Shown: in pieces, positions 1-6,395 of the stretch
Position numbering within the stretch: the first letter of the stretch is position 1
Layout of the letters: every line of letters begins with the position of its first letter
Assembly: GCF_002160825.1 (NCBI RefSeq)
Contig: NZ_NFLI01000008.1
Location: 1-64,000 of the forward strand
Direction of reading: 5' to 3'
Length of the DNA: 64,000 bases
Source: Lachnoclostridium sp. An131
Lineage (GTDB): Bacteria; Bacillota; Clostridia; Lachnospirales; Lachnospiraceae
The notes under the pieces: model-generated
Seen by the model: only the letters and a program-made list of their open reading frames with translations
Databases searched by the model: none
Told to the model about the DNA's origin: nothing
Translations under genes and position numbers: made by a program

Positions 1-61
1 CATGTGCTTCCCGGACGTGTATGAGATTGGCATGTCTCACTTTGATTTACAAAATATATGA
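1..61 (+). pseudogene. 3' end of a broken radical-SAM (TIGR03960-like) gene
   Basis: From base 2 the plus strand reads MCFPDVYEIGMSHFDLQNI and then TGA at 59-61. The CFPDVYEIGMSH part matches the conserved N-terminal signature of B12-binding radical-SAM proteins of the TIGR03960 type, where the motif normally continues with LG and several hundred more residues. Here the likeness stops after MSH (base 40) and the frame closes seven codons later. The gene therefore enters from the left of the window and is cut at about base 40. I infer a rearrangement or insertion whose joint lies there. The rest of the gene is not seen elsewhere in the window. The family call rests on one short motif. Confidence 0.5.
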
Positions 62-114
62 CCTATGGAACACTTACAGCTAAAATTGAAGCTAAATTGA
101 AGCTAAAACGAATC

Positions 115-143
115 TTGCATTTAAAAACTGCATATGCTATAAT
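115..143 (+). promoter_or_regulatory. Sigma-A promoter for antisense RNA
   Basis: TTGCAT (115-120), a 17-bp spacer and a perfect TATAAT (138-143). No protein gene follows. The predicted transcript starts near 150 and meets a strong hairpin terminator at 189-219. Three near-tandem copies of a GCTAAA-ATTGAA-like 11-12-mer (79-108) lie just upstream of the -35 box. Confidence 0.75.
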
Positions 144-153
144 GCCAGTAGGC

Positions 154-184
154 TAAGAGATATGAGGTATCCATGTTGGACACC
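154..184 (+). repeat. Direct repeat a of the par-like locus
   Basis: TAAGAGATATGAGG (identical in both copies) is followed by a diverged half ending GTTGGACACC. It pairs with the copy at 331-362, in the same orientation on the plus strand. It lies inside the predicted antisense RNA. Confidence 0.7.
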
Positions 185-188
185 GACA

Positions 189-219
189 AAAACCCCGGAG
201 ACGCAACCTCCGGGGTTTT
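189..219. terminator. Bidirectional intrinsic terminator
   Basis: AAAACCCCGGAG (189-200), loop ACGCAAC, CTCCGGGGTTTT (208-219): a perfect 12-bp stem with A-tract and T-tract flanks, so it can stop transcription from both sides. It lies between the antisense promoter at 115-143 and the convergent toxin frame at 258-352. Confidence 0.85.
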
Positions 220-257
220 CTATGCCGTTTTTTATGGTGGCTTAAGCCATAGGCTGG

Positions 258-352
258 TTACCTGTCTTTTTTATCGTTGTCCAGCCATTTCAGATGAGAT
301 GGCTAATCACACCCGCCATGACAGCGATAATAAGAGATATGAGGAATTCCAC
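258..352 (-). pseudogene. Fst-like small membrane toxin, frameshifted
   Basis: Starting at GTG (350-352), with a GGGGG ribosome site at 361-365, the minus strand encodes MEFLISLIIAVMAGVISHLI and stops at 290-292. One base further in phase the frame continues as KWLDNDKKDR and stops at 258-260. Adding one base (for example TGC for TG) would give a 31-residue peptide: a single hydrophobic helix, then a tryptophan-containing polar charged tail. That is the form of Fst/Txp-type type I toxins. The break looks like a one-base deletion that shortens the toxin to 20 residues, so it may be inactive. Resemblance is by shape and locus layout; I cannot confirm the family by search. A sequencing error is also possible. 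Confidence 0.5.
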
Positions 353-362
353 GTTGCACACC
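331..362 (+). repeat. Direct repeat b of the par-like locus
   Basis: Second copy of the 31-nt repeat at 154-184. Its complement carries the GTG start and the first seven codons of the toxin frame, so repeat a in the antisense RNA is complementary to the toxin translation start. Confidence 0.7.
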
Positions 363-645
363 CCCTTTCTGTCACCAGATTTGGGGAGGTAACGAAGAAA
401 TCGTATCATAGATTGTCAGAATGTTCCATTAGTTTTTCCAAGATCCAAAAAATCCCAAGGGTTGAAATTTCACTCCCATTCTCTTTTATCCAAGTCACTA
501 TCCGCTAAAACTAAACCCATTCCTTGCCCTTCTTGCATCAAAACCAGATATCAACTCACGACCGTCAAGCTGAATTGGATAAAAGTATGAAGGAAGATAG
601 AAATAATAATTCAAAGCATAAGGACGGTGATTAAAATGACTCTCA
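363..645. other. Intergenic stretch, no convincing gene
   Basis: AT-rich sequence between the toxin frame and the DUF4160-like gene. A plus-strand open stretch near 517-633 ends in KHKDGD without a clear start. A minus-strand open stretch over about 485-660 reads through IQLDGRELISGFDARRARNG and ends GFSFSG. They are shadows of one another. Either could be a gene remnant; neither is recognised. The toxin promoter should lie at about 380-440, but I see only a weak TATGAT-like box there. Confidence 0.35.
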
Positions 646-927
646 TTATTTGTTGTAAAATCCTTCTGCGCTATACTCCGCCCACTTTAAGTGCATTTCC
701 TGATAATTCTGCTTTATAAATCCCTGTATAATGCGGATTTCTCTGTCATTCAGAATGCCTCTGCTCTGTAAAACAGTGTCTCCATTTTCTCGGACAAAAA
801 ATTTCGCTGAGCCTGATTCGGTTAATTTCCTATCGCTTGCGTGAACGGTGCATACATTCGATAACACAGTGGGATGTAAAATACAGATAGTATCCGCTTC
901 ATCCGCCACTTTCTTCACATCCGTCAT
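646..927 (-). CDS. DUF4160-like small protein
   Basis: A 93-residue protein. The C-terminal half (AKFFVRENGDTVL... then a helix ending LKWAEYSAEGFYNK) resembles DUF4160 proteins, small alpha/beta proteins usually encoded next to a DUF2442 partner. DUF4160/DUF2442 pairs are uncharacterised and have been suggested to be toxin-antitoxin-like; that role is not established. The start overlaps the end of the upstream gene by 29 bp, pointing to translational coupling, with a GTGAGG site 11 nt before ATG. The next gene downstream is the par-like locus, so the neighbourhood is accessory. Family assignment is moderate. Confidence 0.55.
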   Translation of the reverse strand: MTDVKKVADEADTICILHPTVLSNVCTVHASDRKLTESGSAKFFVRENGDTVLQSRGILNDREIRIIQGFIKQNYQEMHLKWAEYSAEGFYNK

Positions 928-1204
928 CTGCCAGCCTCACTTTCTTGATTGGAGCTAAAAAAGCCCTGGAATCAAAATATAAATTTTCCAGAATCGGAAC
1001 CAGATCGATGTACTCTTCCTCTTCTTTATCCTTGTGTCTGTATTTTGCCATTACAACAAGATATCCCTGATCCCATTCCTTCACTTTTGTATATCGTTCC
1101 AGAGAATACGGCGCCCTGAAACGGATTATATGTCCGTCAAATCGAAAGACAGTAAAATTTTTTTCACTGCTCAAAACAGCTTCATTACTGATTGCCACGC
1201 GCAC
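899..1204 (-). CDS. DUF2442-like partner protein
   Basis: A 101-residue protein starting at GTG (1202-1204), chosen because GGAGGTGAT sits immediately upstream at about 5 nt. The middle is highly charged (KDKEEEEYIDLVPILENLYFD) and is followed by FLAPIKKVRL, a layout seen in DUF2442-like proteins paired with DUF4160. It is first in a two-gene operon and overlaps the second gene. A TATAAT box lies 30 bp upstream of the start. Molecular function is unknown; I would not go beyond 'possible antitoxin or regulator half of a small pair'. Confidence 0.5.
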   Translation of the reverse strand: MRVAISNEAVLSSEKNFTVFRFDGHIIRFRAPYSLERYTKVKEWDQGYLVVMAKYRHKDKEEEEYIDLVPILENLYFDSRAFLAPIKKVRLADDGCEESGG

Positions 1205-1235
1205 ATCACCTCCAAGGCATATCTTATGTAACTCA

Positions 1236-1262
1236 ATTATAATTTACAAAAAATATTTTCAA
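1236..1262 (-). promoter_or_regulatory. Promoter of the DUF2442/DUF4160-like pair
   Basis: Minus-strand TTGAAA (1257-1262), 15-bp spacer, TATAAT (1236-1241). The spacer is short; the -10 box is perfect. A GGAGGTGAT ribosome site follows. Confidence 0.55.
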
Positions 1263-1302
1263 CCGAAACTGCTTTAGCCCAGGATTAACCACATTTCAGC
1301 AT

Positions 1303-1336
1303 AAAGAAAGCGCCGTAATCTCTTGGATCACAGCGC
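1303..1336 (-). terminator. Terminator of the GGGtGRT operon
   Basis: An 11-bp stem (1310-1320 with 1326-1336, two G-U pairs), 5-nt loop, then TTTCTTT on the minus strand, 38 bp after the stop of the gene at 1374. Confidence 0.8.
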
Positions 1337-1373
1337 CCTCTCAACTTATCCGTTTATAAACAAATGGATATCC

Positions 1374-2384
1374 TTAGAACTTGCCTTCCTTAGCAGCTTC
1401 CTCAATGGAAACAGCCACAGCTACAGTCATACCAACCATCGGGTTATTTCCTGCGCCGATCAGACCCATCATCTCTACGTGAGCCGGAACGGAGGAGGAG
1501 CCTGCGAACTGAGCGTCGGAGTGCATACGGCCCAGAGTATCGGTCATTCCGTAGGAAGCCGGTCCTGCTGCCATGTTGTCCGGATGCAGAGTACGTCCTG
1601 TACCGCCGCCGGAAGCAACGGAGAAGTACTTCTTGCCAGCCTCGATGCGCTCCTTCTTGTAGGTGCCTGCTACCGGATGCTGGAAACGGGTCGGGTTCGT
1701 GGAGTTTCCGGTGATGGAAACGTCTACGTTCTCCTTCCACATGATGGCAACACCTTCACGTACGTCGTTTGCGCCGTAGCAGTTTACCTTTGCACGGGGT
1801 CCGTTGGAGTATGCCTTGCGGAATACCTCCTTCAGCTCGCCGGTGTAGTAGTCATACTGTGTCTCTACATATGTAAATCCATTGATACGTGCGATGATCT
1901 GAGCAGCGTCCTTTCCAAGACCGTTCAGGATAACGCGCAGCGGTTTCTGGCGAACCTTGTTTGCCTTCTCTGCGATACCGATAGCGCCCTCAGCGGCTGC
2001 GAAGGACTCATGGCCTGCCAGGAAGCAGAAGCACTCGGTATCCTCTTCCAGAAGCATCTTTCCAAGGTTTCCATGTCCCAGACCTACCTTACGCTGGTCT
2101 GCTACAGAACCCGGAATACAGAAAGCCTGAAGGCCCTCTCCGATGGCTGCAGCAGCCTCGGAAGCCTTGCGGCAGTCCTTCTTGATTGCGATAGCGGCAC
2201 CTACGATGTAAGCCCAGCATGCGTTCTCAAAGCAGATCGGCTGAATGCCCTTGATCTGGTTGTATACATCCAGTCCGGCATCCTTTGTGATCTTCTCAGC
2301 TTCCTCGATGGAAGCAATGCCATAGCTGTTCAAAACCTGATTGATTTTGTCAATTCTTCTTTCATATGATTCAAATAAAGCCAT
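1374..2384 (-). CDS. GGGtGRT protein
   Basis: A 336-residue protein with the family's naming motif GGGTGRTLHPDNMAAG near residue 265. Full length for the family, with no signal peptide or membrane segment. The family is known in Clostridia and other anaerobes and is repeatedly found beside a NifU-like Fe-S scaffold, as here; its reaction is not established. Several conserved glycines and an Asn/Gly-rich C-terminus are visible, but no textbook cofactor motif. It starts at ATG with CGAGGAGG 8 nt upstream. The NifU-like gene ends 16 bp upstream and shares the promoter, and a strong terminator follows. I infer a role linked to Fe-S chemistry only from the neighbour. Confidence 0.9.
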   Translation of the reverse strand: MALFESYERRIDKINQVLNSYGIASIEEAEKITKDAGLDVYNQIKGIQPICFENACWAYIVGAAIAIKKDCRKASEAAAAIGEGLQAFCIPGSVADQRKVGLGHGNLGKMLLEEDTECFCFLAGHESFAAAEGAIGIAEKANKVRQKPLRVILNGLGKDAAQIIARINGFTYVETQYDYYTGELKEVFRKAYSNGPRAKVNCYGANDVREGVAIMWKENVDVSITGNSTNPTRFQHPVAGTYKKERIEAGKKYFSVASGGGTGRTLHPDNMAAGPASYGMTDTLGRMHSDAQFAGSSSVPAHVEMMGLIGAGNNPMVGMTVAVAVSIEEAAKEGKF

Positions 2385-2400
2385 TTTCTTACCTCCTCGA

Positions 2401-3093
2401 TTATTCCTGTCTCGGGTCGATGATCTTTACAGCGTCATCTACACGTCCGTACTGTCCCTGGGCCTTCTCCCATGCAGTGTTCGGGTCGTCGCCCTTCTTG
2501 ATGAAGTCGGTCATCTTTCCAAGGTTTACAAACTTGTATCCGATGATCTGATCGTCTTCGTCCAGCGCGATGCCAGTTACATAGCCTTCTGCCATCTCCA
2601 GGTAACGAGGTCCTTTTTTCAGAGTTCCATACATGGTTCCAACCTGGCTTCTAAGTCCCTTTCCAAGGTCCTCCAGGCCTGCGCCGATCGGAAGTCCGTC
2701 CTCAGAAAATGCAGACTGGGAACGTCCGTATACGATCTGAAGGAACAGCTCTCTCATAGCTGTGTTGATTGCATCACATACGAGGTCGGTATTCAAAGCC
2801 TCCAGAAGTGTTCTTCCCGGAAGAATCTCTGCAGCCATAGCTGCGGAGTGTGTCATACCGGAGCAGCCGAGGGTCTCAACCAGCGCTTCCTGAATGACGC
2901 CTTCCTTCACATTCAGAGTCAGCTTGCAGGCTCCCTGCTGCGGAGCGCACCAGCCTACGCCGTGTGTCAGGCCGGAAATGTCTTTGATCTCTTTTGCCTG
3001 TACCCACTTTGCTTCTTCCGGAATCGGAGCAGCGCCATGATTTACGCCCTGAGCTACCGGACACATTTTTTCAACTTCATGTGAATAAATCAT
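2401..3093 (-). CDS. NifU-like iron-sulfur scaffold, GGGtGRT partner
   Basis: A 230-residue protein. Residues about 45-120 resemble the NifU/IscU N-terminal fold. Cysteines occur in VGWCAPQQGAC and in LGCSGMTHSA, the latter matching the IscU/NifU G-C-x-x-x-x-S ligand region. NifU-type proteins assemble transient Fe-S clusters; here the partner would be the GGGtGRT protein encoded next. The N-terminus (EKMCPVAQGVNHG) carries a further cysteine. The start is ATG with AAAGGAG 9 nt upstream. It is the first gene of a two-gene operon with a strong stem-loop at the 5' end of the mRNA. It lacks a recognisable C-terminal NifU thioredoxin-like domain. Confidence 0.8.
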   Translation of the reverse strand: MIYSHEVEKMCPVAQGVNHGAAPIPEEAKWVQAKEIKDISGLTHGVGWCAPQQGACKLTLNVKEGVIQEALVETLGCSGMTHSAAMAAEILPGRTLLEALNTDLVCDAINTAMRELFLQIVYGRSQSAFSEDGLPIGAGLEDLGKGLRSQVGTMYGTLKKGPRYLEMAEGYVTGIALDEDDQIIGYKFVNLGKMTDFIKKGDDPNTAWEKAQGQYGRVDDAVKIIDPRQE

Positions 3094-3123
3094 TATAAAA
3101 CTCCTTTCAAATTAAGTTAATCA

Positions 3124-3158
3124 GCGACGCCGGGGCGGCTTAGATCCCGGCTTGTCGC
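3124..3158 (-). promoter_or_regulatory. 5' stem-loop of the NifU-like/GGGtGRT mRNA
   Basis: GCGAC-AA-GCCGGG pairs with CCCGGC-GTCGC around a 10-nt loop. A perfect -10 box (TATAAT, 3164-3169 on the minus strand) lies just upstream, which would start the transcript at or beside the hairpin. I see no good -35 box at 16-18 bp. The stem-loop could protect the mRNA 5' end or be regulatory. Confidence 0.5.
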
Positions 3159-3251
3159 ATTTGATTATATTTTCTCATAATATCTGGAATTCGTCCAGTG
3201 TTTTTTTCGGCGAACTGGAAATCTCATCCGAAAAATACGGGATATCCGCCA

Positions 3252-4658
3252 CTACTCTCCGGAAAGCCTTCTGCCCATCAGAACGCCCATAACAGAGGCC
3301 ATCATCAGCCCTCTGGTCCAGCCGCTGGAATCACCAAGGCAGTAAAGTCCTTTGATATTCGTCACAAAATCCGGCGTCATCTTGATGCGGTTGCTGTAGA
3401 ATTTCAGCTCCGGCGAATAGAGAAGCGTCTCATTGGCCGCAAAGCCCGGCACCACATGATCGACAGCCTGAATAAAGTTGATAATATTCGTCATGGCCCG
3501 GTAAGGCATGGCCGCCGTAATATCTCCTGCCACCGCATCCGGCAGCGTGGGACGGACGTTGGACTGGGAGAGCTCCTTCTGCCAGGTACGCTTGCCGCCC
3601 AGGATGTCTCCGTAGCGCTGCACCAGAATTTTTCCATCCCCCAGCATATTTGTCAGCTCCCCTACCTTCTGTGCATAGGCAATAGGCTGGTTGAACGGAT
3701 AGGTAAAATTGTGGGAGCACAGGATCGCCAGGTTGGTATTCTGGGATTTCAGGTCCTTGTAGGAGTGGCCGTTCACCACTGCCAGATCGTTGTCGTAGTT
3801 TTCCTGGCTCACAAAGCCGCCCGGATTCTGGCAGAAGGTACGAACCTTGTTTTTAAACGGCAGCGGATAGCCGATGAGCTTTGATTCATAGAGAATGTTG
3901 TTCACATCCTCCATGATCTCATTGCGGACCTCCACGCGCACACCGATGTCCACGGTCCCGGGCACATGGGCGATATCATGCTGCTCGCAGAGCTTTTCCA
4001 GCCAGTCAGCTCCCTTTCTTCCGGTAGCCACAATCACATGCTCTGCATAAATCACCTGCTCGTCTGTCTGCTTCGCGGCGTCCTCCAGGACCGCCCCTTT
4101 ACAGACCTCATCCTCTACAATCAGATCCCGGCAGTGGCAGCCAAAAAGGATTTCCACCCCTTTTTCCAGCAGATACTGCTCTATCCGGTAATAGATTTCC
4201 TGCGCCTTCTCTGTTCCCAGATGGCGGATCGGGCAGTCTACGAGCTTCAGGCCAGCCTGGATGGCCCGCTTCCGGATGTCCTTTACCTCTTTTTCATTGC
4301 CGACGCCCTCCACCTTCGTGTCCGCGCCAAATTCCAGATAAATTTTGTCCGTATAATGGATCATTTCCTGGGCAAAGTCCTCGCCAATCAGGGAGGGCAG
4401 ATCGCCGCCCACCTCATAGCTTAGGGACAGCTTTCCATCGGAAAATGCGCCTGCGCCGGAAAATCCCGTTGTAATATTGCAGTAGGGCTTGCAGTTTACA
4501 CATTTTTTCGTCCTTGTCTTGGGACAGGACCGCTTTTCCACCGGTCTTCCCTTTTCCACAATCGTGATGCTTTTCCTGCTTCCGTTTTTCAGAAGCTCCA
4601 GGGCCGTAAAGATTCCCGCAGGCCCCGCTCCAATAATCAATACATCTGTTTTTCTCAT
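3252..4658 (-). CDS. FAD-dependent oxidoreductase with Cys cluster, riboswitch-controlled
   Basis: A 468-residue flavoprotein of the COG2509 kind. The Rossmann FAD motif GAGPAGIF is at residues 10-17, and a second dinucleotide-type segment (HVIVATGRKG) is near 210. The C-terminal YCLGDSSGWTRGLMMAS matches the FAD-closing motif of the family. Unusual are four closely spaced cysteines at about 44-59 (RSC...KKCVNCKPYC), which could hold a [4Fe-4S] cluster; the paralogue at 44141-45775 lacks them. The substrate is unknown. It starts at ATG with AAGGAGG 8 nt upstream and has its own promoter and a 210-nt leader with a purine-type aptamer and overlapping terminator, so its level should follow a purine. 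No other gene is clearly in the transcript. Confidence 0.8.
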   Translation of the reverse strand: MRKTDVLIIGAGPAGIFTALELLKNGSRKSITIVEKGRPVEKRSCPKTRTKKCVNCKPYCNITTGFSGAGAFSDGKLSLSYEVGGDLPSLIGEDFAQEMIHYTDKIYLEFGADTKVEGVGNEKEVKDIRKRAIQAGLKLVDCPIRHLGTEKAQEIYYRIEQYLLEKGVEILFGCHCRDLIVEDEVCKGAVLEDAAKQTDEQVIYAEHVIVATGRKGADWLEKLCEQHDIAHVPGTVDIGVRVEVRNEIMEDVNNILYESKLIGYPLPFKNKVRTFCQNPGGFVSQENYDNDLAVVNGHSYKDLKSQNTNLAILCSHNFTYPFNQPIAYAQKVGELTNMLGDGKILVQRYGDILGGKRTWQKELSQSNVRPTLPDAVAGDITAAMPYRAMTNIINFIQAVDHVVPGFAANETLLYSPELKFYSNRIKMTPDFVTNIKGLYCLGDSSGWTRGLMMASVMGVLMGRRLSGE

Positions 4659-4751
4659 ATAAAATACCTCCTTCTCATCTGCGCCGGCAGCATGCGCTCC
4701 TGCTGCGCCGCCCGCCGTTTTCCGCGCGGCGCGGAGCTGCTTTTCCGCCAG

Positions 4752-4825
4752 AAAAAACCAGCTGCTGAAACAGTATATAGCTTCCCCTGACAGGGCGGCT
4801 TATAGTCAACTGTTACGGCAGCTGG
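4752..4825 (-). terminator. Riboswitch expression platform: overlapping terminator
   Basis: In RNA order, CCAGCUGC (4825-4818) pairs with GCAGCUGG (4765-4758). Inside it AACAGU pairs with ACUGUU, UAUAAGC pairs with GCUAUA, and a CCCU/AGGG tip closes the stem. UUUUUUC follows at 4757-4751. The 5' half of the stem is made of the P3, L3, J3/1 and 3' P1 parts of the aptamer, so aptamer and terminator cannot coexist. Ligand binding should therefore prevent termination (ON logic, as in the pbuE adenine switch). Confidence 0.75.
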
Positions 4826-4862
4826 TAGAAACATTCAACCTATTATGAATTTATATAAGTCC
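4797..4862 (-). ncRNA. Purine riboswitch aptamer, guanine type
   Basis: In RNA order: P1 5' arm GGACUUAUA, J1/2 UAA, a P2 of AUUCA/UGAAU around a loop ending in GG, J2/3 GUUUCUACC, P3 CAGCUG/CAGUUG closed by L3 CCGUAA, J3/1 AC, and P1 3' arm UAUAAGCC. The core UAUAUAA, GUUUCUACC and GACUAUA matches the Bacillus xpt guanine aptamer. The base equivalent to position 74 is C, which specifies guanine or hypoxanthine rather than adenine. GG of L2 can pair with CC of L3. P2 is one or two pairs shorter than usual and L3 is 6 nt instead of 7. The aptamer sits 6 nt after the predicted transcript start and 138 nt before the flavoprotein start codon. Confidence 0.85.
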
Positions 4863-4874
4863 AAAACCTTTATT

Positions 4875-4903
4875 ATCTTAGCGGATGCCAGCCCGGTTGT
4901 CAA
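4875..4903 (-). promoter_or_regulatory. Sigma-A promoter of the riboswitch leader
   Basis: Minus-strand TTGACA (4898-4903), 17-bp spacer, TAAGAT (4875-4880). Transcription should start near 4868, directly before P1 of the aptamer. Confidence 0.85.
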
Positions 4904-4986
4904 GGAAATTTATACTGCTCTTCAGCCGTCGAATCCCACTGTTGTGCAGGCGCCTGATCCGGCTGTTCTGCAGCCTGGCAGCCCTC

Positions 4987-5733
4987 CTACATCCATACCG
5001 GCAGCACATAGTTCCCTATGGCCCACAGGAGCAGCAGATGCACCGGATAAAACACATAGAAAAAATATTTGGGCTGGCGCCCCCTCTTTCCATTGTAAAG
5101 CGCGATTGCCAGAAACGCCGGAATACAATAAAGCTCCAGCCGGGAAAGCAGCACAAGCAGAACCAGCGAGAGACTGGCGGCAGCCAGGAGCCGATCCCGC
5201 AGAAGGTACATGACCACAATCACAGCTACGCCAACCGCTCCATAATCCGTACCGCACAGCTCCGCAGCAGAAGCCAGCACCACCAGCGCCAGCATTCCCT
5301 TCCAGGCGTCTGCCGGGTACCTCTGAAACACCAGAATCACCAGCAGGCCAAGAAACAGGGTGAAAAATACATTCTGTGTTCCCCAGAAAAACGGTGTGTT
5401 ATGCAGGGCCAGATCAAAGGGAATCTCCGATACCACCGCAAAGGCCAAAAGCCGCAGCAGATATTTCCGGGAATTGCGTGTGTGAAGCGCTCCTTCCACC
5501 AGAAGAAAGCAGAAGATCGGAAATGCTATCCTTCCGATTCTGCGCAGAACTGCATCCAGGCTCGCCCAGAAATACAGGTTATCCACCTGTCCGGCCAGCG
5601 GAGAGCTCCCATAATAATTCAGCACAAAAATCTCCAGCAGGCAGGCCCCAATATGATCTGCCAGCATGGTAAAAATCGCAATCCATTTTAAGGCGCCCCC
5701 GGAAAAAGGCATCGACGCCTCTCTCTGGCTCAT
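4987..5733 (-). CDS. TraX family membrane protein
   Basis: A 248-residue protein with seven to eight hydrophobic segments, beginning with GGALKWIAIFTMLADHIGA, the N-terminal signature of the TraX family (F-pilin acetyltransferase relatives of the acyltransferase-3 type). PIFCFLLVEGALHTRN is a second family-typical block. In Firmicutes these chromosomal TraX proteins have no known substrate; membrane acyl transfer is a family inference. It starts at ATG overlapping the stop of the GlmU-like gene by 4 bp, so translation is probably coupled. It is the last gene of the topB operon. No strong terminator is seen before the next promoter. Confidence 0.8.
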   Translation of the reverse strand: MSQREASMPFSGGALKWIAIFTMLADHIGACLLEIFVLNYYGSSPLAGQVDNLYFWASLDAVLRRIGRIAFPIFCFLLVEGALHTRNSRKYLLRLLAFAVVSEIPFDLALHNTPFFWGTQNVFFTLFLGLLVILVFQRYPADAWKGMLALVVLASAAELCGTDYGAVGVAVIVVMYLLRDRLLAAASLSLVLLVLLSRLELYCIPAFLAIALYNGKRGRQPKYFFYVFYPVHLLLLWAIGNYVLPVWM

Positions 5734-6395
5734 CTCTTCTCTGCTACTTCGCCCTGCTTTTTGTAGATAGAGTTCGCAGGAACGACGCCTCTTACGGAGG
5801 AAAGCGGATAAATATTTGAATTTCTTCCAATGACAGTTCCCGGATTCAGGACGGAACCGCAGCCTACCTCCACCTCGTCGCCGATCATGGCGCCGAACTT
5901 CTTGATTCCCGTCTCAATATCTCCCTCCGGTGTATGCACCTTAACCAGCAGCTTATCCGACTTGACGTTAGAAGTAATGGAGCCTGCACCCATATGGGAT
6001 TTATAGCCAAGAATGGAATCTCCCACGTAATTATAGTGCGGTACCTGAACCTTGTTAAACAGGATCACATTTTTCAGCTCCGTGGAATTGCCGACGACCG
6101 CTCCGTCGCCCACCAGTGCGTTTCCACGGATGAACGCGCAGTGGCGTACCTCCGTATTCTTTCCGATAATACAGGGGCCTGTGATGGAAGCCGTAGGCGC
6201 TACCTTCGCAGAACGTGCGATCCAGATATTTTCTCCGCGCTTCTCATATTCCTCCTCGCTTAAGCTCTTGCCAAGCTCCAGAATAAAGGCTCCAATCTCC
6301 GGCAGCGCTTCCCACGGATAGGTAACCTTGGACAGAAGCGGCGCGGCCAGAGTCTCAGACAGGGTATAGAGTTCCTTTACTTCCAGTTCTTTCAT
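5730..6395 (-). CDS. GlmU-like left-handed beta-helix protein
   Basis: A 221-residue protein without the N-terminal pyrophosphorylase domain of GlmU. From about residue 60 it shows hexapeptide repeats ([LIV]Gxxxx: IIGKNTEV, LVGDGAVVG, MIGDEVEVGCGSVLNPGTVIG), the left-handed beta-helix typical of acyl/acetyltransferases. HYNYVGDSILGYKSHMGAGSI resembles the GlmU acetyltransferase active-site loop. Such proteins are usually annotated as UDP-N-acetylglucosamine pyrophosphorylase-like. An acyltransferase role on a sugar nucleotide or similar is plausible but unproven. It overlaps topB upstream and traX downstream by 4 bp each, so the three are one translationally coupled operon. Confidence 0.75.
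   Translation of the reverse strand: MKELEVKELYTLSETLAAPLLSKVTYPWEALPEIGAFILELGKSLSEEEYEKRGENIWIARSAKVAPTASITGPCIIGKNTEVRHCAFIRGNALVGDGAVVGNSTELKNVILFNKVQVPHYNYVGDSILGYKSHMGAGSITSNVKSDKLLVKVHTPEGDIETGIKKFGAMIGDEVEVGCGSVLNPGTVIGRNSNIYPLSSVRGVVPANSIYKKQGEVAEKR

Larger units (their letters stand above)
149..224 (+). ncRNA. Putative antitoxin RNA (par RNA II-like)
   Basis: A short RNA of about 75 nt is predicted between the promoter at 115-143 and the terminator at 189-219. It contains a 31-nt stretch (154-184) repeated almost exactly at 331-362. The second copy, read on the minus strand, covers the start codon and first codons of the small hydrophobic peptide at 258-352. The RNA could therefore pair in trans with the toxin mRNA over its start, and share the terminator stem. 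Convergent RNAs, a shared bidirectional terminator and direct repeats are the published layout of the Enterococcus par (Fst) type I system. Expression is inferred, not shown. Confidence 0.55.

Noticed and set aside
79-108. Three near-tandem GCTAAA/ATTGAA repeats, considered as iterons of an origin
   Set aside because: Only three short AT-rich copies, with no replication gene nearby; more likely an upstream promoter element or chance.
1323-2369. Long plus-strand open frame of 348 codons
   Set aside because: It lies wholly opposite the GGGtGRT gene, has no ribosome site and a Cys/Ser-rich composition typical of an antisense shadow.
4758-4825. Hairpin first read as the plain terminator of the TraX operon
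   Set aside because: A strong promoter at 4875-4903 lies between TraX and the hairpin, and the hairpin's 5' arm is part of a purine aptamer, so it belongs to the flavoprotein leader.
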